This document shows, one piece after another, positions 1 through 5,854 of a stretch of DNA of 11,935 nt. The stretch comes from Oscillospiraceae bacterium (GTDB taxonomy: Bacteria > Bacillota > Clostridia > Oscillospirales > Ruminococcaceae). The DNA lies in the NCBI GenBank assembly GCA_017848155.1, contig JAGAKC010000336.1:1-11935 (forward strand), in the 5' to 3' direction. The first letter of the stretch is position 1. Each line of letters opens with the position of its first letter. The translations under genes were made by a program, and so were the position numbers. The notes beneath the pieces were generated by a model. It was not told the DNA's origin. It ran no database searches and was given only the letters and a program-made list of their open reading frames with translations.

Positions 1-597
1 ATTTCTTATTGGTTTTATAGCTCTCCTAATATTTTGGGTAAATACTTGTGCGAGGGCACATCTTGTAATGGATTGTCAATTACGGACGAGGAATGCTCCG
101 ATATCGGTTCGATCGTGTCGTTGGATGGAAGTGAGGAGAATAGCTTTGCTGTACCTCCGTATTCGATACATGCCGTATACGAAGATCAGATAAAATGCAT
201 TGGTGCACATGAGGATACACATGTGATCGCGGCTTATATAAACGAGCCATCTTCTGATTTCCTGTGTGAAGGTCTGGCAATGTTTATGGATGGGACTTGG
301 TGGTCGAAGCCAAACAGCTTTTGGGTACAAGGATTTTGTGAGGATGGCGTTTGTCCCAGACCATCATCTCTTATCAATCTATCGGGTGATGCTTTTTTTG
401 AGGTTGAAACAAGAATATCTTATCCATTGTCAGGTGCATGGGTAGATTTCTTTATTTCCGTATATGGTATTAATAGTTTTCTTAGTGTGTATTCTCGTAG
501 CTCAGATTACATAAAGCAGATAGAAAAGGAAACAGCGGAAACTATTGATAATTTGGATGAAAAATTTTTTAGTTGGATATTATTAAAAACGTCATAA
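1..597 (+). CDS. Putative zinc metallopeptidase of the gluzincin (peptidase MA-like) type, 5' end outside window
   Basis: The frame is open from base 1, so the gene very probably begins upstream; a TTG at 34 is the first start-like codon but has no ribosome binding site. Residues GAHEDTH (His codons at 208 and 220) give an HExxH zinc site. About 15 residues later comes FLCEGLAMF, with the Glu codon at 268, matching the third zinc ligand and the EGLA signature of gluzincin peptidases. The C-terminal SGAWVDFFISVYG segment (from about 430) resembles the hydrophobic helix, followed by a YG motif, common at the end of such domains. The zinc site is seen; peptidase function is inferred and the substrate is unknown. 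The gene is AT-rich: one hand-counted stretch, 421-480, is about 32% GC, against about 48% in a sample of the next gene. This suggests a different origin. No terminator is visible between its stop and the next promoter. Confidence 0.6.
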   Translation: MSYWFYSSPNILGKYLCEGTSCNGLSITDEECSDIGSIVSLDGSEENSFAVPPYSIHAVYEDQIKCIGAHEDTHVIAAYINEPSSDFLCEGLAMFMDGTWWSKPNSFWVQGFCEDGVCPRPSSLINLSGDAFFEVETRISYPLSGAWVDFFISVYGINSFLSVYSRSSDYIKQIEKETAETIDNLDEKFFSWILLKTS

Positions 598-603
598 AGG
601 TGC

Positions 604-632
604 TTGACGATATGCGGAAAACATGTTATACT
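604..632 (+). promoter_or_regulatory. Sigma-A promoter for the solute-binding protein gene
   Basis: TTGACG (604-609) and TATACT (627-632) are separated by 17 bp, with a TG at 624-625 giving an extended -10. The -35 begins only seven bases after the stop codon of the upstream gene. This promoter drives the gene starting at 667. Confidence 0.8.
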
Positions 633-666
633 ATAAATTACCTAAATTAAGTTATGGAGGAAAGCT

Positions 667-2205
667 ATGAAGACCTTTAAGAAGATAATGGGCTGCTGCC
701 TTGCGACGGCGATGCTTCTTGGCATTACCGCATGTGACGAGCAGGGCGCTGTACAGAGCGGCGCAGGAACTCCTGCTGCTGTCGGTACATCAGGTACTGT
801 CGCTGCGCAGACCACTACAACAAACGGCGCAAACACCACCACCGACCCGAACCTTAACGCTGCCACCGATGAGGAGATAAAGGACCTTGATACGAGCTCC
901 TATGTTCCCAGCGGAAACGCAGGTGTTGTAAAGTACCTCGGTTATTACGACATCACCGTTGACCAGAAGGGCAAGGAGCAGATAGACATCTTTGAGTCCG
1001 AAAAGTACGGCGGCAAGATAGAGTGGATATCCGCTACATTCGGTGACGCTTATTTTGAGAAGCTGGCTACGCTTATCGCAGCTGACGATTCGCCCGACCT
1101 GCTTACATATGAGCTTCAGGCATTCCCGTTCGGCGTAAGCAAGAATATCTACCAGCCGCTGGACGATCTGCTTGATATCGACGACCCTCTCTGGGCTGAT
1201 ATGAGAGATCTTATCGACTCGTTCGAGTACAAGGGACAGCACTACTACTTCCCTCACAGGATTGTTACCAGCTATGCGCTGAACTACAACCGTAAGACCA
1301 TTGAGGACGCAGGACTCAAGGACCCCTATGACCTGTACCTCAACGGCGAGTGGACATGGGACGCATGGCGTCAGATGATGCTTGATTTCTGTAACCAGTC
1401 CCCCGATCATATCGGATATTACTGTACAGACTCCACTGTAAACTCCTTTGTAAATACCACGGGTGTAGTGGTGGTCGATCTTCTTCCTGACGGAAGCATC
1501 GTCAACAACCTCCAGCATCCCGATGTGACAAGGGCAGTTGAATACATGGTAGAGATGGGCAGATCTGGTATACTTTATCCTACAGACCATCCTCACGGCG
1601 ACTGGGTATCTCCCCAGGTATTCGCTTACACCAGCGACAAGATACTGTTCCTCGGACTTGAGCCTGAGTGGACATACATAGCTTCCACAGAAAACCTGCA
1701 GAATCCCGCAGGTGTTGAGAACGACATCTTTGATACCGTTTCTGATTTCGCATTCGTTCCGTATCCCCGTGACCCCCAGGCTGACAAGTACTATCAGGCC
1801 TCCAGCTGCTTCGGCTACATGATCCCTAAGGGCGCAAAGAACACAGCAGGCGCTGTTGAGTTCATCATGTGCAACCGTCTGTACGAAACCGACGAGAACA
1901 TCAAGAAGCAGATCAGGGACGATCATATTGCTCCCGAAAAGGTGACCTATACAGCAGGCAAGTACGAGGGCATGCAGAAGTGGCAGATGACATGGGATCC
2001 CACACTGTACGATCTCTGGAGAGAGATGTGTGACCCTGATAAGTTCTCCTTTGTTATCGAGGATCTTTACGGCTTCGGCTCTGAGATGCAGAAGCTGATC
2101 TGTCAGACAGAGATAGACTGCTCCTTCGGCGAGGAGTCCTGGACCCAGAAGGTGAACGAGGTAGCTCCCCTTGTACAGGGACTTATCGACGAGTATTCCG
2201 ATTGA
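667..2205 (+). CDS. Extracellular solute-binding lipoprotein of an ABC transporter (family 1, sugar type)
   Basis: The protein has 512 residues. The start is fixed by GGAGG at 656-660, six bases before ATG. Residues 1-23 form a lipoprotein signal: basic MKTFKK, a hydrophobic stretch and a lipobox ending ITAC with the lipidated Cys at 23. A flexible Ala/Thr/Gly/Asn linker runs to about residue 65. The mature domain has hallmarks of family 1 solute-binding proteins: the FEKLATLIAADDSPDLLTYE segment (130-149), FEYKGQHYYFP (186-196), a YNRKTIEDAGL segment (207-217) and EWTWDAW (228-234). It would sit on the outer face of the membrane and deliver a ligand, probably an oligosaccharide, to a permease. 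No permease or ATPase gene is adjacent and the gene has its own promoter and terminator, so it is an orphan binding protein or uses a transporter encoded elsewhere. The ligand cannot be read from the sequence. Confidence 0.9.
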   Translation: MKTFKKIMGCCLATAMLLGITACDEQGAVQSGAGTPAAVGTSGTVAAQTTTTNGANTTTDPNLNAATDEEIKDLDTSSYVPSGNAGVVKYLGYYDITVDQKGKEQIDIFESEKYGGKIEWISATFGDAYFEKLATLIAADDSPDLLTYELQAFPFGVSKNIYQPLDDLLDIDDPLWADMRDLIDSFEYKGQHYYFPHRIVTSYALNYNRKTIEDAGLKDPYDLYLNGEWTWDAWRQMMLDFCNQSPDHIGYYCTDSTVNSFVNTTGVVVVDLLPDGSIVNNLQHPDVTRAVEYMVEMGRSGILYPTDHPHGDWVSPQVFAYTSDKILFLGLEPEWTYIASTENLQNPAGVENDIFDTVSDFAFVPYPRDPQADKYYQASSCFGYMIPKGAKNTAGAVEFIMCNRLYETDENIKKQIRDDHIAPEKVTYTAGKYEGMQKWQMTWDPTLYDLWREMCDPDKFSFVIEDLYGFGSEMQKLICQTEIDCSFGEESWTQKVNEVAPLVQGLIDEYSD

Positions 2206-2220
2206 TGACCGATATTACAG

Positions 2221-2256
2221 AAAAGACTCCCGCGGTGTATACTGCGGGAGTTTTTG
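2221..2256 (+). terminator. Rho-independent terminator after the solute-binding protein gene
   Basis: ACTCCCGC (2226-2233) pairs perfectly with GCGGGAGT (2244-2251). The intervening ten bases can close further (G-T, G-C, T-A) to a GTAT tetraloop. A run of T follows (2251-2255), and A residues upstream (2221-2224) allow partial bidirectional use. Confidence 0.9.
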
Positions 2257-2268
2257 CATGCTGCGTCC

Positions 2269-2297
2269 TTGACACGGCGGCTGATCTGTATTATAAT
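2269..2297 (+). promoter_or_regulatory. Consensus sigma-A promoter for the SDR gene
   Basis: TTGACA (2269-2274) and TATAAT (2292-2297) match the consensus perfectly with a 17-bp spacer, which predicts strong, largely constitutive expression. A short GCGC-TGT-GCGC palindrome lies in the leader at about 2310-2320; no function is assigned to it. Confidence 0.85.
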
Positions 2298-2342
2298 TAA
2301 TTAAAAAGGCGCTGTGCGCTGAAAAATAAGGAGAGTATCATC

Positions 2343-3086
2343 ATGCTGAAAAACAAGGTTGCGGTCATCACAGGCGGAACAAGAGGTATCGGATATGCGA
2401 TAGCGGAGCTGTTTCTGAAGAACGGCGCAAAGGTAGCTGTTCTCGGTTCGAGAAAGGAAACGGTGGATGCGGCGCTCTCAAAGCTTTGTCAGCAGTTCGA
2501 CAGTGCCGACATGATGGGAATGTACCCTGATCTTACCGACTATGCGGCGGTGGAGGCTGCTTTTGCCGATGTAAAGGCGCAATTCGGCAGGATAGATATT
2601 CTTGTGAACAATGCAGGTATCTCCGCAAGAGAGCCCATCGAGGCATACGACCCCGAAGCATTCAAAAAGATAATGGATCTCAATGTGACGGCAGTGTTCA
2701 ACGGCTGTAAAGCTGTAGTTCCTGCGATGAAGGAGATAGGCGGCGGAAGCATCATTAACACAAGCTCCATGGTCGCAAAGTTCGGTCAGCAGAGCGGTGT
2801 AGGCTATCCTGCGTCAAAGTTTGCCGTAAACGGCATGACCCAGAGCCTTGCACGTGAGCTTGGCAAGTACAATATCCGTGTAAATGCGGTAGCTCCGGGT
2901 GTGACGAGGACAGACATGGTCGCTGCGCTTCCCGAGGAGATGGTGGCACGTGTTGCGGCATGTATCCCCATGGGACGTGTGGGCGAGCCTGAAGAGGTCG
3001 CAAACGCATTCCTGTTCCTTGCAAGCGACATGGCAAGCTACATTTCGGGCGCAGTCCTTGCAGTGGATGGTGCAACTGTGAACTGA
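2343..3086 (+). CDS. Short-chain dehydrogenase/reductase, FabG-like
   Basis: The protein has 247 residues, the normal length for classical SDRs. The start follows AAGGAG (2328-2333) by nine bases. The N-terminal Rossmann signature TGGTRGIG lies at 10-17, and the structural NNAG motif at 89-92. The catalytic tetrad is complete: Asn114, Ser142, Tyr155 and Lys159 (YPASK). An APGVTRTDM segment (184-192) follows the expected 'PG' motif. It should be a soluble cytoplasmic NAD(P)H-dependent oxidoreductase. Similarity to beta-ketoacyl-ACP reductase (FabG) is clear, but many sugar and alcohol dehydrogenases share these motifs. The gene stands alone between its own promoter and terminator, not in a fatty-acid cluster, so the substrate is left open. 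The family call is secure and the specific function is not. Confidence 0.93.
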   Translation: MLKNKVAVITGGTRGIGYAIAELFLKNGAKVAVLGSRKETVDAALSKLCQQFDSADMMGMYPDLTDYAAVEAAFADVKAQFGRIDILVNNAGISAREPIEAYDPEAFKKIMDLNVTAVFNGCKAVVPAMKEIGGGSIINTSSMVAKFGQQSGVGYPASKFAVNGMTQSLARELGKYNIRVNAVAPGVTRTDMVAALPEEMVARVAACIPMGRVGEPEEVANAFLFLASDMASYISGAVLAVDGATVN

Positions 3087-3106
3087 TACTGTGTGAATTG
3101 AATGAT

Positions 3107-3140
3107 AGGTGGTGTTCCAGATCGGGACACCACTTTTTTT
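3107..3140 (+). terminator. Rho-independent terminator after the SDR gene
   Basis: GTGGTGTTCC (3109-3118) pairs with GGGACACCAC (3124-3133) through ten base pairs including one G-T wobble. The loop is AGATC and seven T residues follow (3134-3140). It separates the SDR gene from the downstream operon. Confidence 0.9.
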
Positions 3141-3166
3141 GTCGCAAGCTGCTATTTTTGACGGAA

Positions 3167-3198
3167 AACATTCAATTATGATATGTCGCTTGAATGTT
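3167..3198 (+). promoter_or_regulatory. Perfect 9-bp inverted repeat overlapping the operon promoter, candidate operator
   Basis: AACATTCAA (3167-3175) is repeated in inverted orientation as TTGAATGTT (3190-3198), with 14 bases between. The arm centres are 23 bp apart, about two helical turns, as expected for a dimeric regulator. The right arm covers the proposed -35 hexamer. There is no T tract after it, so it is not a terminator. It does not match the TGTGA-N6-TCACA CRP consensus. Confidence 0.45.
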
Positions 3199-3232
3199 GA
3201 CATCTGATGTAGTACAATGTACCATGTATAAT
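3190..3232 (+). promoter_or_regulatory. Probable promoter region of the cyclase/FecR operon
   Basis: The best pair is TTGAAT (3190-3195) with TACAAT (3213-3218) at 17 bp. A perfect TATAAT also lies at 3227-3232 but has only a weak -35 (CTGATG, 3204-3209). A TTGACA at 3197-3202 is badly spaced for either -10. A small palindrome, GTAC-AAT-GTAC (3212-3222), overlaps the first -10. The exact start site cannot be settled by eye. Confidence 0.5.
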
Positions 3233-3270
3233 TAGGTGATTATATGATCTTTTAAAAAACAGGTGAGAGT

Positions 3271-3336
3271 ATGAAGGCTGTAAGAAAATATATCGTATAT
3301 GTGCTGTGTGCTGGTGTTCATGCTGGCATTTTTTGA
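3271..3336 (+). CDS. Displaced N-terminus of the adenylate cyclase (21 codons, then stop by frameshift)
   Basis: This ATG has a good ribosome binding site, AGGTGA at 3261-3266. It encodes MKAVRKYIVYVL followed by nine out-of-frame residues and a TGA at 3334. The basic start running into a hydrophobic stretch is what a CHASE2 protein should begin with, and the helix continues in the next frame as VFMLAFFDVL. I read it as the true start of the cyclase, separated by the 7-bp duplication at 3300-3313. The alternative is an independent leader peptide. Confidence 0.55.
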   Translation: MKAVRKYIVYVLCAGVHAGIF

Positions 3337-5074
3337 TGTGTTGTCGGTGTATGACAAGTATGTGGAGGATATCCTGTACCATCATGCAGGCAGTGTAAGC
3401 AATAAGATACGCATAATAAAGATAGATGAAAAGACGATGAACGAGCTTGGAGATTTTTCCGAGTGGGACAGAAGCGTATACGCAGAGCTTGTGGACACGC
3501 TTACCGTATCTGATGAGATAAAGCCTGCTGTAATAGGCTTTGATGTGTTGTTCAGTGATACTGATACAGACGCAGCTGACAAGACTTTTGCTGAATCATG
3601 TGAAAAACACGGGGCTGTTGTGTGTGCATTCAGCTATGTCTTTTCAAAGGAGCTCGTGACGGATGAAAACGGCGAGCTTATCGAGGATACGCTTCATGTA
3701 CAGGCTAAGGTGGAGCCTTATCCCGAGCTTAAAGCGGCAACCTCGCAGGGCTTTGCAAACGCGCTTATGGACAAGGATGACGGAGTTATCAGGGCTTCCT
3801 TCCTGCACTTCGATGAAAATGGCATCAGACGACCGAGCTTAAGTGCTGCGGTGTATGAGAAATATTGTGAAGTAACGGGTGCTGAGCCGATTTATCCCAC
3901 CGACAACTCCATGTTTGCTTTCCGTTTCAGCGGCGGTGTGTCGGATTATGAAAATGTGTCGATGTGCGATGTGCTTGACGGCACTATCCCTCCGCAGGCA
4001 TTTGACGGCTGTATAGTGCTTGTGGGAGCATATGCGGCAGGCATGATGGATGCGTATTACGTACCCGTTGACAGGGGTCAGCAGATGTACGGAGTCGAGA
4101 TACACGGAAATGTAATTCAAGCGATAATGGAGGGCAGGACGCTGGAAGCAGTGCCGCCTGTTGTCAACGGAATCGTGAACGCTGTGCTGGTGCTTGCCCT
4201 GATGCTGGTGTGCGAGCGCCTTTCCGCCGTGAAGATAGTGATAGTGACCGTGGCGGCGGTGGCAGTAGAGCTCGTGGCAGGTATCTTCATATTCAATATG
4301 GGTCATTCGGGAAATATCCTGACGTTTCCGATATGCGCTGTACTGACTGCGGTAGGGTTTATAATACTGCACTATTACATGGCAAATTCCGCAAAGCGGC
4401 AGATAGAAAAGGCTTTCAGCAAATACGTCGCACCGCAGGTGGTAAAGGAGATAGCAAAAAGCGGAAGCTATGAGTTAAAGCTTGGTGGCGAGAATCGTGA
4501 CATAGCAGTGCTTTTCGTGGATATAAGAGGCTTCACACCCCTGTCCGAGAGCTTACAGCCGGAGCAGGTGGTGGATATCCTTAACACCTACCTTGAGCAT
4601 ACCTCAAGCTGTGTTTTTAAGCACGGAGGTACACTGGACAAGTTCATCGGCGATGCGACCATGGCGGTGTTCAATTCTCCCTTTGACACGGAGGATTATG
4701 AGTTCAAGGCAGTACAGACGGCGCTTGACATCGCACGCGGCGGCGAGCGACTTGAAAAGAAGCTGCTTGAAAGATACGGAAAGAGCGTCGGCTTTGGTGT
4801 AGGTGTAAACTGCGGACCGGCGGTCGTGGGAAATATCGGCTGTGATTTCCGTATGGACTACACGGCGATAGGCGATACGGTGAACACTGCGGCACGCCTT
4901 GAAGCTAATGCGCCTAAGGGAAAGGTGTACATAAGCGGCGAGCTGTACGAGCGTCTTAAGGGCAGGCTCATCACCGAGGAGGTCGGCGAGATATCGCTTA
5001 AGGGAAAGAGCAAGGGCGTATTCGTATATTCGGTAACGGATATCGTGAGCGAAAAAAGTGAGGAAATAAAATGA
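3299..5074 (+). CDS. CHASE2-domain class III adenylate cyclase, apparent frameshift at its N-terminus
   Basis: This is a membrane sensor that should make cAMP from ATP. Numbering is from the in-frame ATG at 3299 (591 residues). A truncated N-terminal hydrophobic segment (1-16) is followed by an extracellular CHASE2 domain (about 35-285, with IKIDEKTMNELG and VIGFDVLF motifs), three membrane helices (about 289-307, 311-331, 341-360) and a cytoplasmic cyclase domain (about 395-580). Catalytic residues are complete: metal-binding Asp408 (FVDIRGF) and Asp452 (FIGDATMAVF), substrate-selecting Lys448 and Thr522 (YTAIGD), and transition-state Asn529 and Arg533. The Lys/Thr pair is typical of bacterial adenylate, not guanylate, cyclases. 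ATG 3299 has no ribosome binding site, whereas ATG 3271 does but lies in another frame. Deleting one copy of the tandem TGTGCTG would give 598 residues with a full signal anchor. The 3' end overlaps the next gene by ATGA, implying translational coupling. Confidence 0.9.
   Translation: MCCVLVFMLAFFDVLSVYDKYVEDILYHHAGSVSNKIRIIKIDEKTMNELGDFSEWDRSVYAELVDTLTVSDEIKPAVIGFDVLFSDTDTDAADKTFAESCEKHGAVVCAFSYVFSKELVTDENGELIEDTLHVQAKVEPYPELKAATSQGFANALMDKDDGVIRASFLHFDENGIRRPSLSAAVYEKYCEVTGAEPIYPTDNSMFAFRFSGGVSDYENVSMCDVLDGTIPPQAFDGCIVLVGAYAAGMMDAYYVPVDRGQQMYGVEIHGNVIQAIMEGRTLEAVPPVVNGIVNAVLVLALMLVCERLSAVKIVIVTVAAVAVELVAGIFIFNMGHSGNILTFPICAVLTAVGFIILHYYMANSAKRQIEKAFSKYVAPQVVKEIAKSGSYELKLGGENRDIAVLFVDIRGFTPLSESLQPEQVVDILNTYLEHTSSCVFKHGGTLDKFIGDATMAVFNSPFDTEDYEFKAVQTALDIARGGERLEKKLLERYGKSVGFGVGVNCGPAVVGNIGCDFRMDYTAIGDTVNTAARLEANAPKGKVYISGELYERLKGRLITEEVGEISLKGKSKGVFVYSVTDIVSEKSEEIK
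3300..3313 (+). repeat. Perfect 7-bp tandem duplication that shifts the cyclase reading frame
   Basis: TGTGCTG occurs twice head to tail (3300-3306 and 3307-3313). One extra copy changes the frame by +1. With a single copy, the start at 3271 would read IVYVLVFMLAFF straight into the cyclase frame. The unit length, not divisible by three, and its place in the first codons are typical of slipped-strand changes. Confidence 0.7.
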
Positions 5075-5844
5075 AACAGCTTCTGATAATACCCGACAGG
5101 AGCAGGCTTTGTGATAGCCTTGCACTTGCGGAGAGATACGGCACGGGCTTTGAGTTCAATGATCTTTTCTACCCTGACGTGCTGGACGATGAAAGGACTA
5201 TGGAGGAGATATGCAGCACCTATGCGGCGGCAGAGCTTCCCTCATTCCGCACACTGCACGGAGCTTTTTTTGATGTGATACCTTTCAGCCCTGACAGGCG
5301 GATAAGGGAGATATCCGAGCTTCGCATAGATCAGAGCATCGAGGCTGCAAGGCGCATTGGCGCAGGTGCGGTGGTATTCCACACTAATTACAATCCGTTT
5401 CTTAATTCCGATGCGTATGTGGAAAGCTTCATAGAAAAGAACACCTCGTTCTGGTCGGAGATTCTGCGTAACAACACGGATATCTGTATCTACCTTGAAA
5501 ATATGTTCGATACTTCACCCGATATAATGGCTGCACTTGCGGAGAAGCTCTGCTGCCATACGAATTTCGGAATATGCTATGACCATGCACATGCGGTCAT
5601 ATCGGGCACCCCGCCGCTTATCTGGGCGAAAAAGCTCGGAAGGTATGTTAAGCACATACATATAAATGACAATGACCTGCGTGCCGACCTTCACCTTGCG
5701 TGGGGCAGCGGCAGTATCGACAGAAAGCAGTTTTATGACATTTATGCAGAGCATATGGACGGAGCTTCGGTGCTGGTAGAAACGACATCTGTGGAAGCGC
5801 AGCGCAGCTCGCTTGAGATGCTTTCGGCAGATGGCGTGATATAA
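5071..5844 (+). CDS. TIM-barrel protein of the AP endonuclease family 2 / sugar isomerase superfamily
   Basis: The protein has 257 residues and starts inside the cyclase stop codon (ATGA overlap at 5071), with GAGG at 5060-5063. It has no signal peptide or membrane segment, so it is cytoplasmic. Candidate metal ligands are His63 (TLHG), His104 (VFHTNYNP), Glu143 (YLENMF), Asp171 and His174 (YDHAHA), His197 (HIHIND), Asp206 and His208 (ADLH), and Glu237 (VETTS). These nine match the order of the trinuclear zinc ligands of endonuclease IV, including the DxxH and DxH spacings. It is somewhat shorter than endonuclease IV (about 280 residues), and I cannot confirm DNA-binding loops. The same fold includes sugar-phosphate isomerases/epimerases such as xylose isomerase-like enzymes, which is at least as likely. 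Its position between a cyclase and a surface protein suggests a role in the same process, but the substrate is unknown. Confidence 0.8.
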   Translation: MKQLLIIPDRSRLCDSLALAERYGTGFEFNDLFYPDVLDDERTMEEICSTYAAAELPSFRTLHGAFFDVIPFSPDRRIREISELRIDQSIEAARRIGAGAVVFHTNYNPFLNSDAYVESFIEKNTSFWSEILRNNTDICIYLENMFDTSPDIMAALAEKLCCHTNFGICYDHAHAVISGTPPLIWAKKLGRYVKHIHINDNDLRADLHLAWGSGSIDRKQFYDIYAEHMDGASVLVETTSVEAQRSSLEMLSADGVI

Positions 5845-5854
5845 GGAGAGGGAC

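Noticed and set aside
790..1926. Long minus-strand open frame of 378 codons opposite the solute-binding protein gene
   Set aside because: It lies fully inside a well-supported gene, has no recognisable domain and no convincing ribosome binding site. It arises from the codon bias of the plus-strand gene.
3158..3187. Possible extra promoter, TTGACG then TATGTC
   Set aside because: The spacer is 18 bp but the -10 is poor, and it precedes a better placed promoter. Too weak to list.
3197..3202. Consensus TTGACA upstream of the operon
   Set aside because: No -10 lies at 16-18 bp: TACAAT is 10 bp and TATAAT 24 bp downstream. The TTGAAT at 3190 fits better.
2755..3203. Three overlapping minus-strand frames over the 3' half of the SDR gene
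   Set aside because: None has a start signal or recognisable motif. The plus-strand SDR gene with its full catalytic tetrad explains the region.
4210..4473. Plus-strand frame of 87 codons inside the cyclase gene
   Set aside because: It is Arg/Gly-rich with no domain and lies in the region coding for the membrane helices of the cyclase.
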